From Vitis vinifera (Eukaryota; Streptophyta; Magnoliopsida; Vitales; Vitaceae), in contig NC_081817.1 in the NCBI RefSeq assembly GCF_030704535.1, positions 77,001 through 141,000 on the forward strand: DNA of 64,000 bases. The letters are read 5' to 3'. A program made the position numbers and the translations under genes. Numbering within the stretch: the stretch's first letter is position 1; every line of letters begins with the position of its first letter. Below are positions 23,901 to 37,229 of the stretch, one piece after another. The notes under the pieces were generated by a model. It saw only the letters and a program-made list of their open reading frames with translations, searched no databases and was not told the DNA's origin.

Positions 23901-24452
23901 GAAATAGGTTGTTAACAGGACGATTCAAGATTGAAAAGATTCTACTATTGATCAATAACTGAGATTACAATATAAGAAGCATGGAATTACAAACTCATTG
24001 CATCATGCTTATAATTTGATACTAATCCCGCAAAGGATATCTCCTTTGAAACCATCTAAGCTAAACGAAATCAGCAACCAAGTTTGAATTTCAACAACGG
24101 CAGCAACCAAGCTTGAATTTCAACAGCGGGGTGAGAGGGAGGGAGGGAGGGAGGGAGAGAGAGAGAGAGGTGAGAGGGAGGGAAGAAGGGAGAGAGAGAG
24201 AGAGATAGACGGCAGCCGGTGCCCCATAGCAACCTAGAATTATAATGCACAACTACAAAAGTGAATATGATTTTATAATCTCATCTATGACAACCAACAA
24301 CATGAAATGTGAACACCAGATAAACAAAAGAATAAAAATGAACTAGGACAAGCGCATTTAATGGTACAGTTCCACCAAGTTCCTGCAGTGGTGCAGCGTA
24401 ATGAATTCAACCATCTGGAAGGAAGAATCACAGAACTAACGAAATACACACA
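23901..24452. other. 3' flank of the WD40-like gene
   Basis: This stretch downstream of the stop codon contains a purine-rich microsatellite and should include the 3' UTR. No other gene is seen. Confidence 0.5.
24131..24206. repeat. (GGGA)n/(GA)n microsatellite
   Basis: A run of GAGGGAGGGAGGG units passing into GAGAGA, then a second similar block. Confidence 0.95.
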
Positions 24453-27400
24453 TCAGTTGGACCATACATGGACCAGGCCATGCCTGTTGCCAGTATAAAT
24501 CTCATTGCGTTCTTCATCATAGAAAAGAGCAGTAATATCTTCCAGGGCTTCTGCAACCGTGCTTCTAATCCTAGAGGCAGAGGCATGAGCTCGTTTCCTT
24601 GAGCCACCGATGCTGCTGCTGCTGCTGCTGAAATTGCTACTGCAACTGCATTCATTTTCCATCGGGAAATTGTTGCTTGCTTTTATTTTTGCTAGACATT
24701 TCCCAGTCAAAATATTGCTTATGTTTATAGAACCCGCTGCAAGAGGGATGCAAACACTTGTTAGAGATGGCATAAATCAGACATCAGAACGCAACCATGC
24801 ATGCAAATGTAATAATGCAATGCACAATATATCATAATGTAAAACTACCCAAATAAATTACAACCAATTCAAAGTTGGGCAATTTTTGTACATTTCTGTA
24901 TTTTTCAATTCCAATCAATTTGCAGCCCAACCGTTAATCCTGCAAATCAACTAGGCATTCAGCCTGAAAAAGCAGTATTTTCCATAAAATATAGCATGAC
25001 AAAAATGAAAATACCATTTCCTTCTGACAAAGGATCATCAGAATCAGCCTTGCAGTAAGAAATAATAAGATCCTGGTCACTTGTGATGTATATGTTGTTG
25101 GTGTTGCAATCAGGATGCCACAAAAGGTGATCCTCAAACGAAGTTACAAGTTCCCCTCTGAAGTTCCAAACAGCCACTGTTCGATTCCTAAACGTCAGGA
25201 ATAATTGATTCTCATATAGAAATATAAATGCAGATGGTGTCATAAATTCAGTTCTGCTAACTTCTTTTAACTCGGAATTGCGTACCTGCAAAGAAATAGC
25301 ATCTAGATTTCATATGTAAATAAAAGCTCACTGTTTCAAGACAAAGACAAAGATTCTTACATCAAGAATCTGGAGATTCTCGTTTTCTTGCTTGACAAGA
25401 AGCTTTTCATTGAACTGTTCAATGAAATCCACCTTCTTATTCCGATGAAGCAGATGGTTGAAAGATTTGAGAACAGTACCATCCTCTATTGAAAGAATCT
25501 TAAGAGGAACATGGCTACTAGCTTTGGTGAAAATTAACAACATAATGCCTGGACTGTTTAAGAGGAAATAAAATGGTATAAAGATAAATACTTACAAAGA
25601 CAGAGCACCAAAGCAGATGAAATAGAGGGTAAAAAGAGTGTGTGTCCTTTGAATACGGGTATATGAACCACAGACCAAAAAACTTATGGGGTCAATGCAT
25701 TGTAAGCCATATATGTGCATGCGCTTGAATGTTCACTTGGGTCACAAGTCATCAAGGTAATCAAAACAAAAATAATAATAAAAAATAAAATCACACCCTC
25801 ACACACCACTGGTGTCGAAGTCCAATTTGTTCCACAATTGTGTGACTGAAGCATCATGATCATCAACTAGCCAAGGCAAACATTGAACCATAAAAGTTTT
25901 TCTTAAGGACCCTGACTTGATGTCCACTGAAACTTGCCACCAGGGAAAACCCTTATTCCATACCAAGCCACTTACTAGTCGCCATGGAGAAAAGCCTAAG
26001 AGGTTCACTACATCACACATGAAATTGATAGCCTCATATTTTTTCAAATAATTATCAAGGCATACACACAAAATTCTTAGCTGTCGAGGGTGGGGGGTGA
26101 GTAGGGGTTGTATGGAGAAGGTGGAGACTGAAGCTGATTAAAAGCACTATTGCCAGCTTCCCTATCTTTTTTGCGTCACTGTTTCTGTTCCTTAGATTGT
26201 GCATCTTAGGCTCAAAAGATTTAGATTAATATCCTGCATCAAGAGGGTCTTTAAAGAGGAATTGCACTTAATGAAGTAGTACTCATCAGTCTGTTCATAT
26301 AGGGTGTCAGGCATAAGAAGATTTTTGATTCTAAACAAAGCTTTACTGATTAAGTGGCTGGGGAAGTTTGCACTTAAGTAAAATAATTTGTGGAGGCCAG
26401 TCATTATGGTGAATTTTGGGGTGGATAAAAATAAGTAGTCCAATGAGGGGAGGTAGGGATATTGCATGAATCTCAACTCTTAGGGAACCTATTAGAAGAG
26501 GTCAGGATGCTTTTTACAGTAGAACAAAATTTTCAGAAAGGGATGATCTCAAGTCTTTGTTTGGTTTGATGCCTTATGTGGATAATCTTAGAAAGAAAGT
26601 TTCCTTATCTTTTTTAGCATTGCTTTGCACAAAAATATTTGGGTTGCAGATTTATTGATGAGGGTGGTAAAAGGAACCACTTTTTGGGCCATTCTCATGA
26701 CTGAGAATTGGAAATAGTTGCCATTTCCTCGCCCCCTTCAGTCGGCCGTTGTTACAAGTGATTTAGGTATAAATTAGTGCAAAAACATGGTAAGAGCAGG
26801 TGTGTTTCGATTAAATCTGCAGTAAATACTTATTTTGCGTGCTTTCTACTAGTTTCCTAAGGAGGTATGGGGTCGGAAAACTCCTTTAAAAAGTCTGTTT
26901 CTCTGCTCAGGAGACAGTATGGAGAGGATTCTAACAATCAACCATCATATAAGAAGCAACTGGTTATTGATAAACTGATGTGCCTGTACAAGCACAATGA
27001 GGAGCTAGCAGGACATATTCTCATCCATTAATGAAGGCCTGCATCATGTGATACATCTCTAGTCTCTGTAGGATGAAACTGTGATTGGTCAAGTTGTCCA
27101 TTGGCTGGCATGGCCACATGGGCATTTTGTGGGCAAAAGAGGCAAAAGAAGTGTGGAGAATGATCCCTTTATGTTTGTTTTAGTACATTTGGAAAAAGTG
27201 AAACAGTAGGATCTTTGAAGACTTAAACCATTCTGACCAAGTAATGGGAAGATGTACGATCTCTGAAGATTTGAACCATTCTGATCCCTAAAATGTTGTT
27301 AGAATGGTCCGTAGATCTTCAGATTTGCTATTCTCTTTCATAGAGTTCGATGATTGCATGGGGAGGGCTTATGTTGATGTAGGATCTTCTTCCTTTGGGT

Positions 27401-30400
27401 GCAGTTTGTATGCTCTCAATGTACCAAGCTTCTCCTCCCACCCCCCAAAAAACACAAAAAGAACTGTACTACCTAATACAATCCAATGTTTTAAAAGACT
27501 AAAGCTAGCCTTGAGGTGTTTTGTCCAAACGAGGCGAAGCATAAGCCACAAGGTGGAACAAGGCATTAAGCCTCAACTTTAGCAATAATAAAGAGAAAAA
27601 AATCTTAAAAACCAGAAAAATACTAATAAAAAACAAGAAAATTAAATAATAAGAAAACTATATAGTGTATAATAATCAAATTAATTGTATATCATTCTCA
27701 ATAACTTCTAATTTAATTTTTGTCTCTCTTCTAAAATCCAACTCTCTCTCATGCATTTATCAAATAATCTATCACTAGTAGGATCATCTAGTAAATCATA
27801 ATTATATCCGATTACTCTATTATTTTCTCTATCAATATCAATGTCAATCCATTTTTCTTTTTTATCCATTAATTACAATGATCTTTTTCCCTTTATCCAA
27901 CAATAGTAAGATAATGATTATATATAAGCTCGGTTACTATAGTGACCAACAATTCTTTTATTTCTTCTTCCCAATCTCTTTCTTTCATTTCCATTTAAAG
28001 GGTTAATTGGTAGTCAACTAAGCCCTTATTTTTTAAAAGGTTTAACCCTAATCTTGATACAAGACAAAACTTATAAATCAATACTAAAACCCTGTAAAAG
28101 CACAAGTTACTTTAACCAATAAATATTGAGGCTTAAACCTCTTAACAAATGCATACAAAAAGTTGATAAAGGCCCTAAACCCATTAAAACATTTTAAATA
28201 TTTGAGGCTTAAGCCTCAAGGCTATAAGCCCCAATCAGGTGAGGCTTCAACCTCAATTACTATTTATCAAGGCTATAGCCCCAAGGCTAATTTGCGTAGC
28301 CTCGCCTTGAGACAAACCTAAAGGCATAAGCCTCAATAGCCTTTTAAAACACTGCTACAATCATTAAGTCACAAAAATATATCCCAACTACCAGAAGGCA
28401 GGTGAACTAGGAATGGACTGGCTGATTGGCAAGACGGTAGCACAGGAGACCAACCAGTTGCCTGAAGTACATGTCATAGTTGCCATACATAATGTGAGGT
28501 AAAACATACTTCGTCACAAATCAAACTTCTATAGATGATTTATCGCTTATATAATGGAAGGACAAAAGATAATCCAGGATGATTTTCCTTAGGACATGTG
28601 TTACATGAACTCTGGTTATATGAAGTCTTGAGTATGTTCAGTTCAAATTAGTAAAACAAATCAAAATTAGATCACAGAACCTTGAAGATGTAATGAGAGG
28701 AGAACCAGAAAAGAAAAGAACATGCTGTTTTATCCAAACAAAAAAAGGAAAAGAACATGCTTTCAGGCAAAGAAATCATATACCTGTAGCTAATACTTGC
28801 TTGTCCCTATCAGGAGAGGATAGTTAACAAAATCATACAAATACACACACACACATCTATATAGGTTTGTATGAGCAAGAAATATTACCTGATCTTGATT
28901 TCTTGAACATGTTTATCTGATATGGAGTACAACATTGTATAGTTTTTCAGGTCAAAGACCTTGTATATGCTAATGGAAAAACAAAATAAAGTATCAGAAT
29001 CAAGAAGAAAACTGCACACCAAATATTCATAGCCAAGTGCATAAAAACAGAGAAATAGCTTAATATTTACCTATCTTGTGCAGAATAAGTGAGTACCTTC
29101 CCATTTACATCATCAAACTCTACAAAACCAGGCCATTTAAGTGACTCAGATTCAAAGAGAGCAAAGCCAGCATCCGGTTTGCCCCTCCTTATGTATCTGG
29201 ATAATTCAACCAGGATTTTTCAGTTAAAAAATAAAAATAAGATAGCAAAACAAATTGTAGAAAACTAAAGCAAAAAAATGTTACTTCATTTGTTTATTTA
29301 TTTGGAGGGTGGAGAGGAGCAGTGAGAAGGGAAGGAAGGAGAGAATATTTAAAGAATCACGCACTCAATCCTTGTGGTTCTGCATTTCAAAGAACTGAAG
29401 TTGTCTGAAGCATAAACTGAAACTGTGATAAGGGAATCATTATTTTTATTATAAAATAGGCTTCGAATAACTTCATCAGGACTGACATTCAGAAAGCATA
29501 TCCTCTGGTTAGTTTCTGCATCCAACAATGGACATGTTATAATCCTCATTTTAACCTTCAGAAATATAACCTCAATACGAAACACATCAATGGTAAAATT
29601 AGAAAATAATGATCATGACTACTACCTCGGCTAAATGCTGCACATACACCAGATTGGGCAAGAGCAAAGACAATGTCACGTGCTGCTACTATCTCAATAA
29701 TTTTTGACCTCTTCCTCAGAAAGGGCAGAACCAGGGTACAATGTCCCTTCGGATCATGGGTATCGTACTCCTCCTGATGGATAGAAATTTATCCAACAAT
29801 ATATCACAAGCAGAGTTTAATCAATAATACATGATAGGCTAAGAATACCTATTAAAAAGAATAGGCTAAGAATGCTTCTGAAAATGATAAGTTCACTCAT
29901 GCATACTACTAATTGAAAAGTAAAAGGATAAAATCAAAACTTCAGTATAAATCCTCCCACATATATATGGGAGATTTTTTTTTTTATAAGCATGCCTAAA
30001 GCTAAGTTTTTAAATTGCAATGATTTGACTAAACTATTATTTGACATCCACCCAATTTCATCTCCAATTAAATTTGAGAAGAGGTTTGAGACAGCATCCA
30101 TCCAATTACACTGCATTCCACACTAAAGTTTCAGTCTGAGGACTAGATATATTCAGAAGTTAGACCTGTGCCTAAGCACAAGTCATTTGATTTCAGGTTT
30201 ATGTGCATGACTTAAGGATTGATTTGATGCACTAAATTAATTGATTTTTTCAGGTAAGATGAACAACTATAGCATCAGAAAATAAAGTGGATAAATGCAG
30301 TGGAACTGCCCTTCTATTTGATTCCCAATTCATCTAAACATAAGGTTCCACAAGTTTATCTCCATCACCCTGCCCATTCCTATACAGCACCATACATAGA

Positions 30401-33400
30401 AAAAAAAATTCCCAAAGATTATTACAAACTTATTTTTGTTTTTTAAATTTTGATACAAATAAATATTTTTTTTTCTATAGTAAACAAATCTATTATAGGA
30501 AAAGCAAGAATATGTACAAGGAGAAAGGGCAATGAGTCCTTCACAAAGCAACCATAGATAAAGGAAAAAGATGGAATAGCCAATTCTTCACCTATACAAC
30601 TCCGATATAACAAATAATCTAATATGAGAACATTACTCCCCACAGCAGTTTTATGGACGAAAGAAAGATCGGGGGTTGAGAAAAATGATATTGATTACGG
30701 GAAATCTCATCCAAAACCTGTTTATTATTTTCTGTAATAAAGAAGTATATGTTAAGTGATTATCGCAACCCATGAAAATCTGACAAGAATTGTGAATTGA
30801 AATCCCAACCCCCCATAACCAATAAACCTTGCCCTGTTCGTATCCCACCATGGAGGCAAGTTACTCAAATACCTTTTTCTTTTTATAGGTAAATGCAGAT
30901 TATAATAAAAGGCCAAAAGGGGCGCACCAAAGTACACATGGTGTATACAAACGGCTGCCAAAAAGCGCCACAGTGTATACACGGTGTCCTCAAATACTAC
31001 AGTCTACTCTCATCTCCAACCACCACCATCACCACCACCTTATTTTCAAAGTTGACTCAAATGACTAAGATATCTTTGCAGCATTAACGTATTCAATTAG
31101 TGGAAAGAAACATTTCACCTTCACAAAATTGCATTCTAACCAGTTGCCGAAACTTGAATATATGATGCCATAAAAATTTTTTATGTAAAATGATACATAT
31201 TGAATGTGGTAAAACTTTTTTTTGTGAGATCTATTTGGAACCTTTCCGTCACAGTGAGTTCTTCCAGGGGCAGCCAAGGATCTTATTGGCACTGGATAAG
31301 CAGCAAATGGCTCCTCTCTGCTTGTTGGGTGCATCTAAAGAGAGCACAATGGCCAAGATTTTAATGAAGAGGAGCTTTTTATAAAAGATTGAAAGAAGTT
31401 TTCATCAAATCCCTTATATGGTAGCCTAGTGTCCCATCAAGGATGGTGAATTGCTCTCTATTGAATTCCATTGGTGATTTTAGCTAGAGCTTTTGTTTGT
31501 CTCCAAATCTTTTCTGTGTACATAGGTTTACCCTGCTTTTGTTAGGCATTTATTAATACATCTCTATTTTCCAATTAAAGAAATCCTGGTTCATATCTCA
31601 TCTTTAGTGCATCTTATACTACCCACATAATCCTTGATATGATGCAAATTAAACATGATATTATGATATTATAAATATGGTAGATAATGCTATGATATAA
31701 GCACCTTTGGCTCTTTCTAAAGCATTTAAAAAAAAAAACCAGAAATTTTCCCTTTAAAAGAAGCTTCATATTAATTGTTCAAAATGTACTTTAAGAAAAG
31801 AAATGATCGACAAAAAGCAATATTTTAAAAAGCAAAGAGAATTCCCTGTTGCGGTTACTAGATCCACTAAAATGAACTAAGAGAATTCCTAGAATGATAT
31901 GAAGTCATCAAGAGCAAAAGAATTCATGAAGAACAATAACTGTGGATCAGGATTTGATGCTAAGAAGAGACTTATTGATACTCCTGTCCTCTTTTTAAGT
32001 CCAACATAGATCCATCCCATGGTTTTTCTTTAAATATTCATATGGGGAGTTTCCACATAAATATTGTGTATCACCTCTTTATTTATCATTTTTTGCATTT
32101 TATTCTGATTCATTGCCATGCTGAGAAAATCTTGCTTGAAAGAATTTTATTTAGGGACTTGATTATTGATTTGAGATTAATAAATATTTAAAATAACCCT
32201 AATTCAATTGAGACATACTCCCAGCATCCATCCAAACAATCTAAGTACCATTAAAGGATGACGATGAATGAGGAATTTTCCTTCGTAGTTATGCATTTCC
32301 TTTGGTGGCAGTGAATGATGATGTACTAGGAAACTTAGAACTTCAAACAAGATATATGAATGCACGCACAGAAGTATATATATGCCAATGGACCATACAA
32401 GTACATAATTACACTTGTATATGATCATATTTTTTGGTATGCTGATTGAGACATTTAGGAAATTAGAACTTGGAATTGTTAAGTCAGCAATGTATATCAT
32501 GTCAACTTGGGCTAAAGTCTTACACCCTGCTTCACAGGGTCCTTACAAATATATGATCATAATTGTATATGACTATAGTTTCTTTTTTGATATATTCATT
32601 GAGACTTTTTAAGGAATTTACAACTTCATGGGGTCTGTACAAGTATAAGTCTATACTTGCTTTTTGATATATCGGTTGAGAATTGAAGGCATTTACAACT
32701 TCATGGGGTCTGTACAAGTATATGGCTATACGTATAAGAAACAACATATATTGTATATGATCTTCTTCTTCTTCTTCTTTATCTTAACTTGGCATTGTTA
32801 AGCTAACAATTTGATCCAACCATCCCATTATGATGATCTTGTAGTAGGCAATACCAGGTATTTCGGCTTCAAAACTTAATAACATGTAGAAAATATGGGA
32901 AGATTGGTTCTGCCCTTTCCACTACAATCTATAAGAAACTTCTAGAGCTTTTTATTATAAGTGATAGTTATTTCTTCTTCTTTTTTGTCTTAACTTGGCA
33001 TTGTTAAACTAACAATTTGACCCAACCAACCAATTATGATGATCTTTTTTCGTAGTAGGCAATACAAGGCATTTCAGCTTCAAGACTTAATAACATGTAG
33101 AAAAGATGGGAAGTTTGGTTCTGCTCTTTCCACTAGAGTCTCTAAGAAATTTCTGGAGCTTTTTATTTTAAGCAATAGTTATCAATTCAAATTGCAGTGG
33201 AACATTTAGTAATATACTGATCTGGCACTCCATTTCAAGTTTATTTTGCATACAAACAGAAATATAGCCCTGACAATCCTTTCTCCTAACTATGAGGAGG
33301 GCCATAATTTATTCATAAAAAAATTATCCTAGTAGTGAATCAAATTTCTAATTACAGGATTCCAGGAAAATGCAAGTGCTGAATCATGGCCATTCTAAGT

Positions 33401-34409
33401 AAATAGCAAATACATTATTCAGTGGAAATGAATTATTAAAAATAATAATAATAAGTAAATAAAAGGAAACACTAATGCTAATAAAAATAAGGGAAGAGTA
33501 GCAGGGAAAGCTCAATCCTCGACTCTAAAACTCAGATTCAATGGAACAATGAGAGCAGACCATGTATTGTAGTTGTTCAAGATCAGATTCAACGTTTTAG
33601 GGCTCTTTCAGAATTCTAGTGTTGTCAAAGTTAGGAGAAAAAAATATTCCTCCTCTAACAATCCTGATTCAATAGCTATGGTTTACATTCTGTAAATAAT
33701 CAGAGCAGCCCATGTCTTATATTCTCTCAGAATGAGATTAAAAAATGTCCATTCTTGAAATGTCTAGTGAAGTCAAAGTAATGAGACTGATTCTAATTTC
33801 CAAATCGACAAGGGACATAAAGAGGGAGCTTTTCTTACGGTCGCTATGCTTTTCTTTCAGTTCCCCTCACCGATTTTACTAAATTCCCACAATTTACTAC
33901 AAAACAAAAGCTTCTCTTGACGCAATTTGGAGCAGCTTAAAAAGAAATATAGAAAGGAATATATATGCTGGTTAAAATCAAATTGTGACTTTGATTTAAA
34001 AAAACAAAATAAATTCCTTGGCGCATGTGCAAGAAGGCTAAAACACCCAGACGAGAATATGGCTTTAGAACCCTAGCGTCTAAGTTAAACGCCAAAGATT
34101 GTGAGAGAAGACCGGTTTGAAACACAACTAAGCTGCAATAGGGTATTTTATGATTGATCCAAAACAAAATTCATAAAACATGAAAGGAGAGAGATTGGAC
34201 GGAACGAATATAACCTGCAAGCGTATATTTCTGAACCTTTCCTGGGCGTCGCTCATACTGAAAGAACGGTCACGCTTGGAACAAATTTCACGCCTCTGAA
34301 GCTTCTTAACGCTGTTCACAAATCCATCATTACGAGGTCGCTTCTTAGCCACAACCCGCCGGCCACTGCCAGGTCGAGGACTCACCGATATCCTCTTCCC
34401 CTCCATCAT
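24453..34409 (-). CDS. WD40/transducin-like protein
   Basis: Eight exons on the minus strand join in frame: 34409-34215, 29773-29626, 29515-29365, 29196-29071, 28969-28889, 25553-25361, 25285-25015 and 24736-24453, giving 482 residues. Diagnostic blocks are KKLQRREICSKRDRSFSMSD, EEYDTHDPKGHC, RICFLNVSPDEVIRSLFYNK, GFALFESESLKWPGFVEFDD, VYKVFDLKNYTMLYSISDK-type, LRSFNHLLHRNKKVDF-type and the last residues NEIYTGNRHGLVHVWSN. These match the highly conserved plant transducin/WD40 family of Arabidopsis At3g54190 and At2g38630 (from memory), whose function is not well defined. Basic N-terminal residues could direct it to the nucleus. A Ser-rich insert sits near residue 415. Introns 1 (4.4 kb) and 5 (3.3 kb) have been expanded by transposons. 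Two ATGs are adjacent at the start; either would give nearly the same protein. Confidence 0.9.
26500..27300 (+). mobile_element. LINE fragment (zinc-binding RT domain) in WD40-like intron 5
   Basis: The plus strand gives a decayed LINE zf-RVT region: EVWGRKTPLKSLFLCSGDSM, then ERILTINHHIRSNWLLINWC and, after breaks, GQVVHWLAWPHGHFVGKRGK followed by FVLVHLEKVKQ. This parallels the usual WxxxVPLKxxFFxWExxWGKILTxDxxxRRGW and [17 protein letters not shown] order. It lies antisense to the host gene and has many stops. Confidence 0.65.
27484..28354. mobile_element. hAT-like non-autonomous element
   Basis: The left end CAATGTTTTAAAAGACTA and the reverse-complemented right end CAGTGTTTTAAAAGGCTA match at 16 of 18 bases. 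Outside the ends are ATACAATC (27476-27483) and CTACAATC (28355-28362), an 8-bp duplication with one mismatch, the size typical of hAT elements. Both subterminal regions are packed with GCCTTGAGGC/GAGGCTTAAGCCTC motifs in both orientations, as often seen for hAT transposase binding sites. The 871-bp body has no coding sequence. It sits in intron 5 of the WD40-like gene. Confidence 0.75.
30873..30988 (-). mobile_element. 5'-truncated LINE copy with exact 9-bp target-site duplication
   Basis: On the minus strand this 116-base segment reads GTGTATACACTGTGGCGC, then CATGTGTACTTTGGTGCGCC and TTTTATTATAATCTGC, and ends in an A-rich tail (CTATAAAAAGAAAAAGG). That is the usual 3' terminus of plant L1-type LINEs. 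CTCAAATAC occurs immediately on both sides (30864-30872 and 30989-30997) as a perfect 9-bp duplication. It is inserted in intron 1 of the WD40-like gene, same strand as the gene. Confidence 0.85.
31220..31590 (+). mobile_element. Probable LINE 3'-end remnant
   Basis: Decayed plus-strand sequence with APLCLLGASKEST followed by a region ending in TTTATTAATACATCTCTATTT and an A-rich stretch resembles the PLCLFWxxWKER region and 3' end of plant LINEs. The match is weak and no clear target-site duplication was found. Confidence 0.4.
32770..33183. repeat. Direct duplication, about 206-bp period
   Basis: Two adjacent units begin with a TTC-rich stretch and CTTAACTTGGCATTGTTAA (CTTAACTT at 32783 and 32989). 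They share ATTATGATGATCTT, GTAGTAGGCAATAC, CTTAATAACATGTAGAAAA and GGAGCTTTTTATTxTAAG. Divergence is roughly one base in eight by eye. They lie in intron 1 of the WD40-like gene; a set of shorter imperfect repeats (TACAACTTCATGGGGTCTGT) precedes them at about 32615-32720. Confidence 0.8.
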
Positions 34410-34680
34410 TTCACAAACACTTCAAATTACACACCACTTTGGTGCATCACCATCAAATTCCAACAGGAAAAACCAAAATTTTTTTTTTTTTTAAATACGA
34501 TTAAAGCCTAGGGCTTTTGACTACGAGAGAAAAGCAAGACCGCCACCAAAATCCCTACTACAAATGATGTCCGAAGATTCCGAACCTCCTAAATAGAGCT
34601 CTGAGAAAGAGAGGGGAAGAGAGGAGAAGAGAGGGAGAGAGCGGAAGAGAGAGAGAGGATATTATATGTTAGATTTCAAT
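34410..34680 (-). promoter_or_regulatory. 5' leader and pyrimidine-rich core promoter of the WD40-like gene
   Basis: Upstream of the start codon the minus strand carries a long CTCTCTCTTCC-rich tract at about 34607-34657, a typical plant Y patch near transcription start. No convincing TATA box was seen. GGGCTGGGC-type motifs lie further upstream near 34780. Confidence 0.45.
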
Positions 34681-37229
34681 GAGCTTCGCGTCCGATCGGT
34701 TTTCAAAAAAAATCCGAAATATACATACAAAGGGTCGGGCAACCCAGCCTGAAGATTAAACCCAGTCATTCAGTAATTTGGGCTGGGCTCGGCCTGGCCT
34801 GCAAGCAACATATCAAATACAAAACTAATAAACATCCATTCGAACCAGCACAAAGCCACTTTCCAGTTTCCATTGTACAGAAGCAATTATTTTTTAGAAT
34901 AACAAATTATTTGGTTAAAAAATGTTTCGGTAATTTAGAATCTATTATTTGGAGGTTAATTTTTCATAAAAATGTTGTAAAGTTTGACTTCGAAAATTAT
35001 TGTAGTTATTCTTTTAATCAAATATGTAAATACTTTATTTTGTAGTTTCTTTTCATAAAAAAAAAAAAACAATTATTTTTTTAAAATAATTTTTTATTAA
35101 AAAAAGGTTAAAATTTATGATTAATACATAAATAAAAGGCACCTCCACAAAAATATATATATTTGAGTTCTTAAATAAAATTTTATTTTTCAAAATAATT
35201 AAGAACCGTATTTACATTTTATTGAATTGCTTTTTATGATATGGTTATATGTCAATTTGGTATTAAATGAAGTGATTCGAATACATGATAAAATTTAAGT
35301 TATTGTATAAAATACAAATATATATATACGCACCCATATGAAGTGAACCAAATCCAAAACATGGAGAGAAAAATATACAAATCAATAAAATGATAAGTAA
35401 GATTTTTGCAACCAAGGCCTACTTTTCCGGTTCAATAACGAAGGTCGTAGTCTGATACTTGGGCCAAGCCCACCCTCCATTTTACTTAGAAGAAAGCTAA
35501 ATGGAGTAGGCAGTACAAACTAGGCATGGACATTGTGGCTCCAACAATGACAGGCGATAAGACGTCGAGTGTATCACCGTATTTGGCATTTGGGCTGGGG
35601 TCATGGACTCGTGGGCTGTGGGTTGGATGTGGGGTCACCTTACCAAGTGTAAGTTGACCAGAAGGTTTATTATTACTTTTTAGAATAATCTCAAAAATAA
35701 GTAAAACTATTTAAAATATTTTCCTATAAAACTCCCTCTCTTTAAAAAGTTAAAAAAAAAAATTATTTTTTGTCAAAAAAAAAATACAAAATATATTTTC
35801 AAGCTTGAAAACATTTTTTTTTATTTTTAAGAACAAATAATTTTTTTTTAAATAGTTCCAAATAGACTTTTAGGCTATTAACCATAATTTCAAAAATGGT
35901 TTAATGATATTTTTTAAAAACAAAAGTTCTTTTGAATGATATTTCGTGTTTATATTTGAATAATTATTTTTTAAAACATACCCAAAACAAAAAGGTAAAT
36001 GTTGTGTTTTAGCCTAATCCCATAAAAAAAAAAAAAAAACTCAAAAAGCGTTAAATAAAATACAAATTAAATTAACCCATAATATATAAGAAATGGCAAG
36101 AGAAATATAGATTAAAAGGGGATGGGCTTCAACGCGGAAGTCTTCCTAAGTCTTTGAGCAAAATCACAAAATTAAATTGGGATAGCTTCCCCACATAAAA
36201 TTGGTTAAAGGCACTGAGATGGGTTAAAACCACGTAAATTGTCTCAAATCACTCTAATAACTCTACTTGAAGTCATTATTACCAAATGACCTGAACTTGT
36301 TTATAGGACTCCAAGGACAAAACCAATTTAAAATTCTTATGTTACAAAGACTCTTAACATATAACAAAATATCAAATTATAATCATTCTAAGAACAATGA
36401 TTCATAAAATACATTAAACTCTGAGTGAGTAAAAAACATATAATAAAAATAATTAAAGTATATTTTTAAATAAGTTTTAAAAACCATTTTTATTTATAGT
36501 ATTTTATATTTAACAAATTTTCATATTTATATAATTATTTTTTTAAATATTGTTTTATACTTTTAAAAATAGAAAATTATTATTATTTTTAATTGTTGGA
36601 TGCATTTTCTTATTTTATTTTTTATTTTGGATAATAAAAATCTATTTAAAAAACAATTGCACAAACTATTTTTTGTTTTTTAAAAACTCAAAAGCAGATT
36701 TTTAAACATTTCCTAGGCAAAGTCCTTCGCTTTTGGTTCAAAGTAACATTTTTTATTGTTAAAATGTACATTTTAGCCCTTTTCTTAAACTATTATTCAA
36801 AATGATTCTTAGGCTAAATATTTCATTTTTAAAATTTTTGTTTGAAATTGTATTTTGAAATGATGGTTTTAGCACAAAATAAAAAATTGCATTTTGAAAC
36901 TATAAGACATATTTGTAAATCATAATTTGAAACTATGGTTTTTAATTTTTATAAAAACCATTACTTAATTAAAAAACAGTTTCAAACCAATTTAAAGAAT
37001 ATATATATATATAAAAGATGCTTATTTTAAACAATTGTTTTGAAAAATATAGGTGATTGATATCATGTCACGTTAATTTGTAAAATATGTGAATTTCACC
37101 CCAAATTAAAAAGTACAAGCATTTAATTGCTAGCTCCTAAAACTTAAATTTAGATGATTTAAAAATATATGATAAAATTAGACTAATTGATGGATGATTT
37201 TTTATATGCTACCACAATACAAACAAATG
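34681..37229. other. AT-rich intergenic DNA between WD40-like and P450 genes
   Basis: No coding sequence with family resemblance is present. Long A/T runs dominate; a GC-richer patch at 35430-35650 has GGGCTGGG/GGGCTTGGGCC words but no recognisable element ends. Confidence 0.45.

Noticed and set aside
30752-30982. 76-codon minus-strand open frame
   Set aside because: Its first part is the 3' end of a truncated LINE and the rest is flanking intron; not a gene.
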